Below, piece by piece: positions 1-9,479 of a stretch of 64,000 bases of DNA. The notes under the pieces are model-generated. The model saw only the letters and a list, made by a program, of their open reading frames with translations, was not told the origin of the DNA and searched no databases. The position numbers were made by a program, and so were the translations under genes. The stretch's first letter is position 1. Each line of letters opens with the position of its first letter. Origin of the DNA: an uncultured Aquimarina sp. (lineage in GTDB: Bacteria > Bacteroidota > Bacteroidia > Flavobacteriales > Flavobacteriaceae); NCBI RefSeq assembly GCF_947492405.1, contig NZ_CANLMP010000007.1, positions 62,001-126,000 of the forward strand, written 5' to 3'.

Positions 1-221
1 ATCCGAAAACAACATAACTTCCATCTTGGGATTCTACTACGGATAAAGCGTCGTCTTCACCGCTACCACCAAAAGTCTTAACCCATTCTACAGTTCCCTG
101 AAATCCATCTTCAGGATTGGTAGGAGGTAGAGGGGTTGCACTGTCATCACTACCGCAAGCTACAATACTTATAACAATAAAAGTTAATAAGGATTTATTA
201 AAGAACTTGAATTTGCACATT
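1..221 (-). CDS. Lipoprotein, 3' part outside the window
   Basis: Only the first 73 codons are present; the reading frame runs off the left edge. The start reads MCKFKFFNKSLL, followed by a hydrophobic stretch and the lipobox IVACGS, then a Ser/Asp-rich linker (GSDDSATP). This is a typical Bacteroidota lipoprotein export signal. After it comes a WVKTFGGSGEDDALSVV segment followed by a DGSY motif. That pattern resembles repeats found in large Bacteroidota surface proteins, where WxKTfGGs...D..SV...DG.Y...G recurs as propeller-like blades. It lies 13 bases downstream of the last choice-of-anchor B gene on the same strand, so co-transcription is possible. The function is unknown and the repeat assignment rests on a single visible blade. 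Confidence 0.75.
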
Positions 222-234
222 TGTTAGTATTAAA

Positions 235-2724
235 TTATTTTTTTATTAAACGTTTGGTAATTTGGTTACTATCATTAAAAACTTTTAAAAGATAAACTCC
301 AGGATTCAAATTTGAGACGTCTATTGTTTTTGTAACGTTTCCTGTACTTATCAATTGTCCGGTAATAGATATAATTTCATATGATGCTGTTTTATCCATA
401 TTTAAAAATACTTCTAAGACTTCACCAAATACTGGATTTGGATATATTTTTAAAGCCATAATATCTTCATCTTCATTACCAAAAACAGGAATGATATTAG
501 AGGATACTACCTGCACATTATTAGATCTTCCACAGGAGCCTTCATAGATTTTTACAGAAGAGAAATCCGACGTATTACCAGAACCACTATCATTATCATT
601 GATAAATACCAATCGATCCATTGTTCCGGTATAGAAACTTCCTACTGGTATTACATACGTTGTAAAATTACCGCCAGAATAGTTATCATAATTGGTAACA
701 CCGTAATTCTGAGTACCATGTACCTTGAAATATCTAGTGGAAGTTAGGCTATTATCATTTTCAAAACCAACAGCATGAATCTCTCCTTGAGATGAGCTTC
801 TGAATTCAAATTCAATTACTGTATTAGGAGTGACTACGTAGTTGTAAGGAATATATTTCCAAGTATTATTAGTAAGGGACAGTGTTGTTCCAGTATTATT
901 TACAACAAAGTCACCAGCTGAGTCCTGATTGGAGAACGGAGTGATCTGGAAATCTCTAAAATCGATACTATCACATGTAGGAGGAGGAGTATTGCCATCT
1001 GTAATATTTACATCATCTATGGCAATATCGCTTTGCCACCCCTGAGAACCACTTCCTGTTACTACACTAAACCGTAATTGTACACTTGTTTCTCCTGAAT
1101 AAGAGGATAAATCTATTGTTTCGGTATTCCAGTCACTTCCTTGAGTCCCATTTCTGCTAAAAATAGATGACCAGTTGCCTTGGTTATTAGTTCTTGCTTC
1201 TACTGTTAGATTATTAATAGCACTTCCTAACATGTGATACTGAAATGTAAGACTTGGAGAAGTAAGATTGGTAAAATTTAAACAAGGAGAATTCAAAATA
1301 GCTCTTTTATTTGGGAAGCCGGTTCCATTTCCTGAAGCCTCTACATAAATATAAGTATTACCATCTGCCGCCCCACTAGGACCAGTATTATTAGAAGGCG
1401 TACCACCTGAGTCTCTAGTCCAATCTAAGTCATCTCCTGTAGTAGCATTTTGCCAAGACCCAAAACCAGATTCAAAACTTTCATTGAACGGAAAAGAAGT
1501 TACTACCGAAGGACAGTCACCTCCTCCGCCATCTCCAGGTTCACTTTTTCTTACCAAGAAAAATCCTCCTTCTATATCACTGATAACAATATTTCCGCTT
1601 GCAAAATAAGGATATACATTCCAAACTCCATTAAAAGAAGCACTATTACTAGATGGGAAGGTATCAAAATACCCAATTTCATTAATATTAGTGTTTCCAA
1701 TATCTGAAATATCAATAACTCTAAATCCAGCTCGATAATTCGCTAAATAAAACTTATCTCCTTTTACATATCCATTATGATCCGTAGCTGCTGTTGGTCC
1801 ATTATAGATCATATGTTGTTGTGGATTGTCTAAATCTTCAAAATCAAATATAATAGTCCGCGTATTAAACCCTACTCCTTGCTCATCTGTTTCATCTCCT
1901 AAAAGGAAATATCTCATATCATCAGTAAACCAACCTTGATGTACATATCCTATATTCGAGTATTGGATTGTGGAAATTGTTACTGGGTTAGACTTATTGG
2001 TAATATCCGCTATTACAATTTCAATTTCATTACTACCTATAAGAATTTCTCTTCCTGTGTAATCTGAGTCAGGACCATTATAGGTAACCACTTGTGCATC
2101 ATGAGTATAAGCTCTTTGACCACCTGACAAAAAACCACCAGCATTTATTGGGTTTTTAGGATCTTGAATATTTATAAAGAGAGGTCCTCCATTATATGGT
2201 CCGGAACCTCTTTGTGCTCCTACGATATAAGCAAACCCAGTATCTTCATTGATTACGATATTGTGCGCGTTTCCAAATTGAGTATATCTTGTATCTGCCG
2301 AAAAATTTGCAGGTGGATTGGAAACATTGCGTAACCTGGTAAGATCAAAAACTTGCATTCCATGTCCGGATGCTTCGCTTACAATAAAAGCGTGATTGTT
2401 ATAGACTTTGACATCTCTCCATAAGCTGTTACTGGTGGCGGTGGGAAGTTTTCCTAGATAAATTGGATTGATAGGATCGGATACATCTATAAAGGCAGTA
2501 CCATTATTTAGACAAATAATGGCATATTCTTTTGATGTTTGGGAATCTGTCCATCCCCAACTATCATTTCCAGAGCTAGCGTTCATTTGAGAAAGTGAAA
2601 TTGTAGACATAAGATCATAATCTTTACATGGATAAGATCCTGCAAATCCATTCGTGCAAGGTGTTTGACTTTGGCAAATAAGGGTAAATACCAAAAAGCA
2701 TAAAGCTAAGGGTAGTTTTTTCAT
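235..2724 (-). CDS. Choice-of-anchor B family protein with MAM-like domain and T9SS sorting tail
   Basis: An 829-residue secreted protein. Residues 1-20 are a signal peptide. Residues about 25-395 form the choice-of-anchor B (LVIVD-type propeller) core, with motifs such as SWGWTD, GTAFIDVSDP, HGMQVFDLTRLR, SHDAQ-like HDAQVV, GREILIGSNE and DHNGYVKG. A Gly-rich linker leads to a MAM/concanavalin-like segment (about 410-575, starting FPFNESFESG and ending IAIDDVNIT). A second beta-rich segment follows (about 585-735). The last ~70 residues are a type A T9SS tail (IYPNP start, LNPGVYLLKV, KRLIKK end). It is the largest of three adjacent paralogues. The family is found on the surface of marine bacteria and its ligand is not known. 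A -7 box lies at 2782-2789. Confidence 0.9.
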   Translation of the reverse strand: MKKLPLALCFLVFTLICQSQTPCTNGFAGSYPCKDYDLMSTISLSQMNASSGNDSWGWTDSQTSKEYAIICLNNGTAFIDVSDPINPIYLGKLPTATSNSLWRDVKVYNNHAFIVSEASGHGMQVFDLTRLRNVSNPPANFSADTRYTQFGNAHNIVINEDTGFAYIVGAQRGSGPYNGGPLFINIQDPKNPINAGGFLSGGQRAYTHDAQVVTYNGPDSDYTGREILIGSNEIEIVIADITNKSNPVTISTIQYSNIGYVHQGWFTDDMRYFLLGDETDEQGVGFNTRTIIFDFEDLDNPQQHMIYNGPTAATDHNGYVKGDKFYLANYRAGFRVIDISDIGNTNINEIGYFDTFPSSNSASFNGVWNVYPYFASGNIVISDIEGGFFLVRKSEPGDGGGGDCPSVVTSFPFNESFESGFGSWQNATTGDDLDWTRDSGGTPSNNTGPSGAADGNTYIYVEASGNGTGFPNKRAILNSPCLNFTNLTSPSLTFQYHMLGSAINNLTVEARTNNQGNWSSIFSRNGTQGSDWNTETIDLSSYSGETSVQLRFSVVTGSGSQGWQSDIAIDDVNITDGNTPPPTCDSIDFRDFQITPFSNQDSAGDFVVNNTGTTLSLTNNTWKYIPYNYVVTPNTVIEFEFRSSSQGEIHAVGFENDNSLTSTRYFKVHGTQNYGVTNYDNYSGGNFTTYVIPVGSFYTGTMDRLVFINDNDSGSGNTSDFSSVKIYEGSCGRSNNVQVVSSNIIPVFGNEDEDIMALKIYPNPVFGEVLEVFLNMDKTASYEIISITGQLISTGNVTKTIDVSNLNPGVYLLKVFNDSNQITKRLIKK

Positions 2725-2781
2725 GAGTTTGTGTGATTTAGTAGTTAGTTTGAACTAGTTCTTAAAAACTAGTGCTTTACA

Positions 2782-2789
2782 CAAAATTA
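2782..2789 (-). promoter_or_regulatory. Candidate -7 promoter box
   Basis: On the minus strand this reads TAATTTTG, a perfect match to the Bacteroidota -7 consensus TAnnTTTG, 57 bases upstream of the ATG of the 829-residue gene. No convincing -33 TTG was found at the usual spacing. It suggests this paralogue can be transcribed independently of the two upstream of it. Confidence 0.4.
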
Positions 2790-2888
2790 ATCTAAATAAT
2801 CCCAAACCCAGTCCTTGCTTTCCATACTATTTCGCCGGTTTAACCACCTTATTATCAATATTTAATCGTTTTTAACAATTATTAGACA

Positions 2889-4331
2889 TCAATTAATAAT
2901 CAATTTCTTAGTAACATCATTTATCCTAAGGAGATAAATTCCAGGATCATATTCTAAATTGATGATTAAGTTATTAGAATTATCAAATTTTGTTATTTCC
3001 TGCATCTTTTTACCTAAAACATTAAAGATTTCTATTTTTCTTATTTCAGATGTATTTATACCTTCAATGGTAACTCCAGATTGTGTTGGATTTGGATATA
3101 AGGTAAATGCTGTTTTTTGCGTAAAATCATTTACACTTAAAGTGTTACTTTCTCTAACCAATAAAAATCCAGACTCAATATCACTGATCACAATATTTCC
3201 ACTATCGAAATAAGGATATACGCTCCAAGCACCATTTTGGCTTACTGAATTACTAGATGGAAAACTATCAAAATATCCTATTTCAGTTATATTTTTATTT
3301 GCTATATCAGAGATATCCATCACTCTTAAACCTGCCCTATAGCTAGAAAGATAGAATTTATCCCCTTTAACATATCCATTGTGATCAGTAGCAGATGTTG
3401 GACCTGTATAATTCATATGAAATTTAGGATCATCTAGATCATTAAAATCAAAAATTATGGTTCTGGTATTAAAACCTACATTAGCTTCATCTGCTTCGTC
3501 TCCAAGTAAAAAATAGCGTTGATCTTCAGTAAACCATCCTTGATGAACATATCCAATGTCCGTATACCCAATTGTAGATATGGTTACCGGATTTGCTTTA
3601 TCCGTAATATCAGCAATTACTATTTCAATTTCATTACTTCCTATCAGTATTTCACGACCCGTATAATCTGTATCAGGACCATTATAGATTACGGCTTGTG
3701 CGTCGTGACTATAAGCTTCACCTCCAGTAGATAAAAAACCGCCTGCATCGACTGGGTTTTTAGGGTCCCGAATATCAATAAATAGAGGTCCACCTTCAAA
3801 TGGTCCAGATCTACTCGTTCCCACAGCATAGGCAAATCCCGAATCTTCATTAATAACAATATTGTGTGCATTACTAAAACCAGTGTATCTATTATCTGCT
3901 GTAAATGTTTCTGGAGCGTTGGTAACATTTCGTAATCGTGTCAAATCAAAAACTTGCATTCCATGACTTCCAGAAAATATAAAATCGGCCACGATATAGG
4001 CATGGTTTTGATATACTTTTACATCTCTCCAGGAACTTGACCCTACAGCAGAAGGAAGTTTTCCTAGATATATAGGACTAATAGGGTCTGAGATGTCAAT
4101 GAAAGCAGTTCCATTATCCAACCCAATTATTGCATATTCTTTTCCTGTAGTAGTATCAGTCCATCCCCAGCTATCACTACCTCCATTAGCATTCATTGTG
4201 GATAAAGGAATCTGAGACATTAAATCGTAATTATCGCAAGGAAATGAACCTGCCATTCCGTTTTCACAAGTAGTTTGGGATTGCAAAATAAATGCAGATA
4301 AAATTGAACTAAATAGGATTATTTTTTTCAT
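2889..4331 (-). CDS. Choice-of-anchor B family protein with T9SS sorting tail
   Basis: A 480-residue secreted paralogue of the flanking genes. A signal peptide (about 1-19, ending LQSQ) precedes the same LVIVD-type propeller core: SWGWTD, HGMQVFDLTRLR, GREILIGSNEIEIVIADIT, DHNGYVKG. Here the core is followed directly by a T9SS tail (FTLYPNPTQSG start, YDPGIYLLRIND end), without the MAM-like insert of its larger neighbour. It should be exported by Sec, moved across the outer membrane by T9SS and anchored on the surface. It lies 52 bases downstream of the lipoprotein paralogue on the same strand, with no clear promoter in the gap, so the two may be co-transcribed. Biochemical role unknown. Confidence 0.9.
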   Translation of the reverse strand: MKKIILFSSILSAFILQSQTTCENGMAGSFPCDNYDLMSQIPLSTMNANGGSDSWGWTDTTTGKEYAIIGLDNGTAFIDISDPISPIYLGKLPSAVGSSSWRDVKVYQNHAYIVADFIFSGSHGMQVFDLTRLRNVTNAPETFTADNRYTGFSNAHNIVINEDSGFAYAVGTSRSGPFEGGPLFIDIRDPKNPVDAGGFLSTGGEAYSHDAQAVIYNGPDTDYTGREILIGSNEIEIVIADITDKANPVTISTIGYTDIGYVHQGWFTEDQRYFLLGDEADEANVGFNTRTIIFDFNDLDDPKFHMNYTGPTSATDHNGYVKGDKFYLSSYRAGLRVMDISDIANKNITEIGYFDSFPSSNSVSQNGAWSVYPYFDSGNIVISDIESGFLLVRESNTLSVNDFTQKTAFTLYPNPTQSGVTIEGINTSEIRKIEIFNVLGKKMQEITKFDNSNNLIINLEYDPGIYLLRINDVTKKLIIN

Positions 4332-4383
4332 TGGTTGAGTTTTTAAGTAGAGTCAAATGATGATTTATGTTATAATTGTGTTA

Positions 4384-5610
4384 TTAAGGAGTATTTTCTT
4401 TGACTAATATAAATCCAGAATTTATATCACTTATCACAATATTTCCACTTTCAAAATAAGGGTACACGTTCCATGCACCACTAAAGCCTACACTATTATT
4501 TGAAGGAAAGGTGTCAAAAAAACTGATTTCGCGCATCGAATTAGAACTTATATCAGAAATATCAATGATTCTAATACCAGCTGTATAATTGGCTAAATAA
4601 AATTTATTTCCCTTTACATACCCATTATGATCAATAGAAGATGTGGAGCCTGAATAATTCATATGAAATTTTGGATTGTCAAGATCTTCAAAATCAAATA
4701 CAATGGTACGTGTATTAAAGCCAACATCTGCCTCATCAAGTTCATCACCTAGCAAGAAAAATCGCTGATCTTCAGTAAACCAACCTTGATGAGTATATCC
4801 GATATTAGCATAATTAATAGTAGCGATAGTTATAGGAGCATTTTTGTCAGTGATATCTGCAATTACGATTTCTATTTGGTTACTTCCTATCAAAATTTCT
4901 CTTCCAGTATAATCACTATCTGGTCCATTATAAGTTACCACTTGTGCATCATGACTGTATGCATCACCACCATCAGAAATAAAACCTCCTGCTGCTACTG
5001 GATTCATTGGATCCTGAATGTTTACGAAATGTGGTCCACCGCCAAAAGTGGATGTTCCTACACCATATGCAAAACCTGTATCTTCATTAATTACTATGTT
5101 ATGGGCATTACCAAAACCTGTATATCGTGTGTCGGCAGTAAATATTTCTGGTGGATTACTAACATTTCTCAATCTAGTTAAATCAAAAACCTGCATTCCA
5201 TGACCAGCTGCCTCACTAACAATAAAAGCATAATTTTGATAAACTTTTGCATCTCTCCATTGACTACTTTGCGTAGCAGTAGGTAATTTTCCTAAATATA
5301 CAGGAGCTTCAGGAGTGGATATATCAATAAAAGCGGTACCATTATCAAGACACATAATAGCATATTCCTTACCATCACTTGGATCTGTCCACCCCCAACT
5401 ATCATTTCCATCCGAAGCATTCATTGTACTTAGGGATATCGAAGAGACAAAATCAATACCACAACTTGGATAAATCCCACCAGATACTTGGTTTGTGCAG
5501 TTTGCATTTTCATCTCCGTCATTTCCACTAGTTTGATCATCATCGTTACTGCAGTTTATAATCGATAATAATGTAAAAAAACAAATTACTATACCAAGAT
5601 ACCTTTTCAT
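4384..5610 (-). CDS. Choice-of-anchor B family lipoprotein
   Basis: A 408-residue paralogue of the two downstream genes, but anchored differently. The N-terminus MKRYLGIVICFFTLLSIINCSNDDD is a lipoprotein signal with cysteine 20 followed by an Asp/Asn-rich stretch typical of surface-exposed Bacteroidota lipoproteins. The propeller core (about 50-405) carries the family motifs SWGWTD, GTAFIDIS, HGMQVFDLTRLR, GREILIGSNQ and DHNGYVKG. The protein stops immediately after the core and has no T9SS tail. It is the first gene of a possible three-gene minus-strand unit and is divergent from thiL. Short dyads lie in the divergent gap at 5670-5684 and 5688-5702. Function unknown. Confidence 0.9.
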   Translation of the reverse strand: MKRYLGIVICFFTLLSIINCSNDDDQTSGNDGDENANCTNQVSGGIYPSCGIDFVSSISLSTMNASDGNDSWGWTDPSDGKEYAIMCLDNGTAFIDISTPEAPVYLGKLPTATQSSQWRDAKVYQNYAFIVSEAAGHGMQVFDLTRLRNVSNPPEIFTADTRYTGFGNAHNIVINEDTGFAYGVGTSTFGGGPHFVNIQDPMNPVAAGGFISDGGDAYSHDAQVVTYNGPDSDYTGREILIGSNQIEIVIADITDKNAPITIATINYANIGYTHQGWFTEDQRFFLLGDELDEADVGFNTRTIVFDFEDLDNPKFHMNYSGSTSSIDHNGYVKGNKFYLANYTAGIRIIDISDISSNSMREISFFDTFPSNNSVGFSGAWNVYPYFESGNIVISDINSGFILVKENTP

Positions 5611-5669
5611 TTGTCAGAATTAAATATTAATTAGAGACTTATATATATAACAGTTTATTAACTAAATAC

Positions 5670-5702
5670 CCTACTATAAGTAGGAAGACACTAATTTAGT
5701 GT
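5670..5702. promoter_or_regulatory. Two short dyads in a divergent promoter region
   Basis: Two inverted repeats sit side by side between the divergent lipoprotein gene and thiL. The first is CCTACT-ATA-AGTAGG at 5670-5684. The second is ACACTAA-T-TTAGTGT at 5688-5702. They are about one to two helical turns apart. They could be operators for either gene, but chance dyads are common in AT-rich DNA. Confidence 0.25.
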
Positions 5703-5791
5703 TTATTATTGTTAATAAATTATTAAGGTCTAAAGAGATTGGATTATATAATATTTTTCAAAACTTTATATAATGAAATCACCTTGTTCCC

Positions 5792-5799
5792 TACCTTTG
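5792..5799 (+). promoter_or_regulatory. Candidate -7 box of thiL
   Basis: TACCTTTG matches TAnnTTTG exactly and ends only 5 bases before the thiL ATG at 5805. If it is the active box, transcription would begin at or within a few bases of the start codon, giving a leaderless or nearly leaderless mRNA. No good -33 element is visible. Confidence 0.4.
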
Positions 5800-5804
5800 C
5801 AATT

Positions 5805-6851
5805 ATGATTGAAGATAAAAATACATCAAGAACATCCTTATCAGAATTAGGAGAATTTGGTCTAATAGATCATTTAACCAAAAATTTTGAAATCAAACAA
5901 GAATCTACTATTCGTGGTATTGGTGATGATGCTGCTGTTTTAGATTTTAAAGGTAAAAAATGTGTATTAACTACGGATTTATTGATTGAGGGAGTACATT
6001 TTGATTTGTCCTATGTTCCATTAAAACATTTGGGTTATAAATCGGTCATGGTAAACCTTTCTGATGTGTATGCAATGAATGCGACTGCAACACAAATTAC
6101 AGTATCTATTGCAGTATCTAATAGATTTCCGTTAGAGGCCTTAGAAGAACTATATGCTGGGATTCAAGCCGCAGCAAAAATATATAATGTAGATGTAATA
6201 GGAGGTGATACAACCTCATCTACTACCGGATTGATGATTAGTATTACGGCTGTTGGCCACGCGGATGAAGATAGCTTGGTATATCGAGATGGAGCTGGGG
6301 AAAACGATTTATTGGTAGTGACAGGTGATTTAGGAGCGGCATATCTAGGACTTCAGATATTAGAAAGAGAGAAACAGGTATATAAGGCAAACCCTAATTC
6401 TCAGCCAGATCTAGATCAGTATTCTTATTTAATAGAACGGCAATTAAAACCTGAAGCTCGAAAAGATATACCAGAACTTCTTAAAGCGTTAGAGGTGAAA
6501 CCAACTAGTATGATTGACATTAGTGATGGTTTATCTTCCGAAGTGATACATTTGTGTAAAAAATCTAAAGTAGGAGTAAATCTATATGAAGAAAAGATAC
6601 CGCTAGATCCTGCGGTTATTTCTACTTGTGAGGAGTTTAAATTAAATAGTACAACCGTAGCCTTAAGTGGAGGAGAGGATTATGAATTATTATTTACTAT
6701 TAAACAAGAGGATTTTCCAAAGATTAAAGCGAACCCTAACCTTACCGTAATTGGTCATATGACCGATGAGAAAAGTGGAATAGGATTAGTTACCAGAGCT
6801 AATGAAAAAATTCAATTAACAGCACAAGGGTGGAATCCTATTAAAGAATAA
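5805..6851 (+). CDS. thiL: Thiamine-monophosphate kinase
   Basis: A 348-residue cytoplasmic ATP-dependent kinase that makes thiamine diphosphate from thiamine monophosphate, the last step of cofactor biosynthesis. The AIR synthase/ThiL fold is recognisable from the nucleotide and Mg motifs GIGDDAAVLD, TTDLLIEGVHFD, VNLSDVYAMNA, VIGGDTTSS, MIDISDGLSSE and LSGGEDYELLF. The length is normal for the family. I chose the ATG at 5805 rather than an in-frame TTG at 5739, because alignment to the family begins shortly after MIEDKN and a -7 box sits between the two. It converges on a small minus-strand gene with one base between the stop codons. No other thiamine gene is nearby. Confidence 0.95.
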   Translation: MIEDKNTSRTSLSELGEFGLIDHLTKNFEIKQESTIRGIGDDAAVLDFKGKKCVLTTDLLIEGVHFDLSYVPLKHLGYKSVMVNLSDVYAMNATATQITVSIAVSNRFPLEALEELYAGIQAAAKIYNVDVIGGDTTSSTTGLMISITAVGHADEDSLVYRDGAGENDLLVVTGDLGAAYLGLQILEREKQVYKANPNSQPDLDQYSYLIERQLKPEARKDIPELLKALEVKPTSMIDISDGLSSEVIHLCKKSKVGVNLYEEKIPLDPAVISTCEEFKLNSTTVALSGGEDYELLFTIKQEDFPKIKANPNLTVIGHMTDEKSGIGLVTRANEKIQLTAQGWNPIKE

Positions 6852-6852
6852 T

Positions 6853-7122
6853 TTAAGAAGCGGTCTGAAGACTTATTTTACCTTTATTCCTTGCAATTTT
6901 CTTAGCGTGAACAGATGCCAATGCATCATTAATTTCTTTAAGTTTTGGGGTCATTACTTCTAATCGACCTCTGCTATTTGTAGTTGCTTGTTCTCCACAA
7001 TGAGAACATGTGTATTCTTTTATGTGATGTGTAACTTGCTTGGAAGTAACATAATCATGACCGAATAAAGCACAATAGATTTTTGATATGGAGAATGACG
7101 AATTGGGTATGGATTTCTTCAT
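6853..7122 (-). CDS. Small Cys/His protein, possible zinc binder
   Basis: An 89-residue protein without signal peptide or membrane segment. Residues 15-45 hold IYCALFGHDY and, about 20 residues later, YTCSHCGEQ: one Cys, a Gly-His and a CxxCG pair. This spacing resembles DUF1660-like zinc-binding miniproteins. The C-terminal half is basic and helical (KLKEINDALASVHAKKIARNKGK). Whether it binds zinc or nucleic acid is inference. It stands alone between convergent thiL and the hairpin-bounded alpha/beta hydrolase gene. I do not recognise a named family with certainty. Confidence 0.7.
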   Translation of the reverse strand: MKKSIPNSSFSISKIYCALFGHDYVTSKQVTHHIKEYTCSHCGEQATTNSRGRLEVMTPKLKEINDALASVHAKKIARNKGKISLQTAS

Positions 7123-7291
7123 CTTTGTGGGGGTTAAAAGTTCATTATCAATACAATAATAAGTTTTTTTTAGTTATTAACAACAATTTGTAAGAAAAAT
7201 TTTTGAAAAAACTTCAAATTTTGCCTTAAAAGTGTATTTTATAGTGTTTTTGACCCTTAAAAATGCATTTCGTCGGATAATTAAGGAGTGG

Positions 7292-7327
7292 TTATGGTCT
7301 TTTTGTAATAGAGGGCGAAGACCATAA
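7292..7327. terminator. 10-bp hairpin downstream of the hydrolase gene
   Basis: TTATGGTCTT (7292-7301) and AAGACCATAA (7318-7327) form a perfect 10-bp inverted repeat with a 16-base loop, 15 bases beyond the stop of the minus-strand alpha/beta hydrolase. There is no U-tract, so it may stabilise the mRNA end rather than terminate. The rest of 7123-7342 contains nothing I can support. Confidence 0.35.
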
Positions 7328-7342
7328 AATGGGGAATATATG

Positions 7343-8122
7343 TCAATATTGTTGTAAGAATTGATCAAGGTTTTTTAAAAGCTCATCTCGGTTTTCAATA
7401 TAGGACATGTGGCCTCCATTAAGTGAAACCAAATCCGTTTTACATTGTTTTGATTCTTCGACATTTTGTTGGTACGATAGTACAGGGTCTTTTTGTCCTG
7501 CAAAAATTATCTTTGGCTTTTTAAATTTTAATAAGGTTGTGGTATGATCTTTTCTTATTTTCATGCCTTCTAATGCAGAAATGATTCCTTGTAAAGGTAT
7601 TTTTGAAGCCTCATTTTTTATGAGTTCAATTTGATCTCTATGTTTGTCACGGTTTTTTTCAGCAAAAAGATTAGCAATCGCCATACTGGTATATGCATCA
7701 GGGTTTTTCTTCACAATATCAATTGCTCTACCTCTATTAATTTTTCTTTCTTCGCTATCAGGAAAAGAAGTTGAGTTAAGTAATACCAGTCCAGAAACTT
7801 GTTTAGGAAATAAATCTATGTAAGCCAATGAAACATACCCACCCATAGAATGACTTATGAATATAGGGTTATCAATTTTGATGCTATGCAAAACAGCTCT
7901 AACCGCTTCTGCCATGTCTTCCATCCTATGAATGTAACCTAAACAATCCGTTTTCCCATGGCCTAAAAGGTCTATAGAGATACAATTATGAGTATCAGAA
8001 AAATGAGGAATTATACCATTCCACATTGTCGAGTTTTCTAAAAAACCGTGTAAAAAAACTAATGGGGTACCTTTTCCGAAGATGTTGTAGTTAATTTCAA
8101 TCCCTTTATATGCTAATGTCAT
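7343..8122 (-). CDS. Alpha/beta-fold hydrolase
   Basis: A 259-residue soluble hydrolase of the alpha/beta superfamily. The oxyanion-hole segment is FLHGFLENSTMW. The nucleophile elbow is ISHSMGGYVSL with Ser92. The acid is Asp212 in GQKDPVLSY and the base His238 in NGGHMSYIE, so the triad is complete. Length and layout match small-molecule hydrolases such as MenH-like, esterase or haloperoxidase-like members, and the substrate cannot be told from sequence. No signal peptide is visible, so it is probably cytoplasmic. It is divergent from brnQ with a 70-base gap, and no men or aromatic-degradation genes are nearby to suggest a pathway. Confidence 0.85.
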   Translation of the reverse strand: MTLAYKGIEINYNIFGKGTPLVFLHGFLENSTMWNGIIPHFSDTHNCISIDLLGHGKTDCLGYIHRMEDMAEAVRAVLHSIKIDNPIFISHSMGGYVSLAYIDLFPKQVSGLVLLNSTSFPDSEERKINRGRAIDIVKKNPDAYTSMAIANLFAEKNRDKHRDQIELIKNEASKIPLQGIISALEGMKIRKDHTTTLLKFKKPKIIFAGQKDPVLSYQQNVEESKQCKTDLVSLNGGHMSYIENRDELLKNLDQFLQQY

Positions 8123-8192
8123 TTTGAAATTTTATATTTCAACTTTTTTGTCAAATTATCAATATTTGTTTAAGCGATATAAACCTAACTAA

Positions 8193-9479
8193 ATGCGATT
8201 TAATAAAGAAACTTTTATAACAGGATTTGCTTTGTTCTCTATGTTTTTTGGAGCAGGAAATTTAATTCTACCTCCTAATCTGGGTTTTAAAGCTGGTGAT
8301 ATGTGGTTTTTGGTTGTTATTGGCTTTGTTATTTCTGCAGTGGTACTTCCGTTACTTGGTATTTTTGCTCACGCTAGATTGCAAGGAACTATGTTAGACT
8401 TTGGAAAGAAAGTGTCCCCTACTTTTAGTCTTATTTATTGTTTTATCGTTTATGCGATTTCTATTGCATTACCATCTCCCAGAACCGCATCTGTGACTCA
8501 CGAGATGGCTATACAACCTTTTTTTGGCACGAGTTCTTTATTAACGAGTAGTATATATTTTGGTTTCGTATTGTTTTTTGTACTGAACAGATCAAAAATT
8601 TTAAATATCCTAGGAAAATTCCTCACTCCTATAATTTTTATTGTTATTCTTAGTATCATTTTCATTGGAATTTTTTCTACACATCCTCCGATGAATAGTT
8701 CAATTTTTCCAACACCTGTGATAGATGGACTTCTAGAAGGATATCAAACATTTGATGCAATTGGAGCCGTTGTAGTGGGAGGAGTTATTATTATTTCACT
8801 TCGAATCAAAGGAAGAAAGAGTTTTCAAGAAAACAGAACGCTCATTCGTAATTCAGGAATCATTGCTGGTATTGGTCTCTTTATTGTATACGCCGGACTA
8901 ATATATAATGGAGCTTTATTTAATGGAGCTTTCGAAAAAGAAATTAGTAGGACAGAATTATTATCTGGTTTAAGTTTAAAAACACTTGGAAACATTGGAA
9001 GCACTTTTTTAAGTGTTCTAGTGTCTCTTGCCTGCTTTACGACAGCAGTGGGAATAGTAACAGGAACTTCTGATTTTATTAAAGGAATATTTAGAGAATC
9101 TCAAAAAGCATATATTATAACAGCAATTATTGGCTGTATTCTTGGTGTGGTAATGGGACAATTAGATGTTCATGATATTATTGTAGTAGCTGTTCCCGCA
9201 CTAATGTTTATTTATCCAATTACAATTGTATTAATATTATTAAATGTACTGCCAGATAAATTTACTTCATCAGTAGTATTCAGAGCTGTTGTTATTATTA
9301 CCATTGTGTTTAGTTTACCAGATTTTTTAGCTTCTATAGGTTTTAAAAATCAGGTACAATCGATTTTAGAAATGATTCCGCTTGGAGAATACAGTTTAGC
9401 CTGGTTACTACCTGCTTTAGTTACTTTGGTAGTTATGAACCTAATAATAGGAAGTACAATTAGCAAAAAAGAAGTTTAA
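8193..9479 (+). CDS. brnQ: Branched-chain amino acid:cation symporter
   Basis: A 428-residue inner-membrane protein with about twelve hydrophobic segments. The N-terminal signature FALFSMFFGAGNLILPP is characteristic of the BrnQ (LIVCS) family, which imports leucine, isoleucine and valine with Na+ or H+. A further family segment is the repeat of Ala/Gly-rich helices after FDAIGAVVVGGVI. The length is normal. It is divergent from the alpha/beta hydrolase and its stop overlaps the stop of the convergent VOC gene by four bases. It appears to be a stand-alone transporter gene; no amino acid catabolism genes lie nearby. Confidence 0.92.
   Translation: MRFNKETFITGFALFSMFFGAGNLILPPNLGFKAGDMWFLVVIGFVISAVVLPLLGIFAHARLQGTMLDFGKKVSPTFSLIYCFIVYAISIALPSPRTASVTHEMAIQPFFGTSSLLTSSIYFGFVLFFVLNRSKILNILGKFLTPIIFIVILSIIFIGIFSTHPPMNSSIFPTPVIDGLLEGYQTFDAIGAVVVGGVIIISLRIKGRKSFQENRTLIRNSGIIAGIGLFIVYAGLIYNGALFNGAFEKEISRTELLSGLSLKTLGNIGSTFLSVLVSLACFTTAVGIVTGTSDFIKGIFRESQKAYIITAIIGCILGVVMGQLDVHDIIVVAVPALMFIYPITIVLILLNVLPDKFTSSVVFRAVVIITIVFSLPDFLASIGFKNQVQSILEMIPLGEYSLAWLLPALVTLVVMNLIIGSTISKKEV

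Noticed and set aside
7177..7368. Open frame of 63 codons on the minus strand
   Set aside because: It overlaps the end of the alpha/beta hydrolase gene and a hairpin, has no recognisable protein pattern and unusual codon use.
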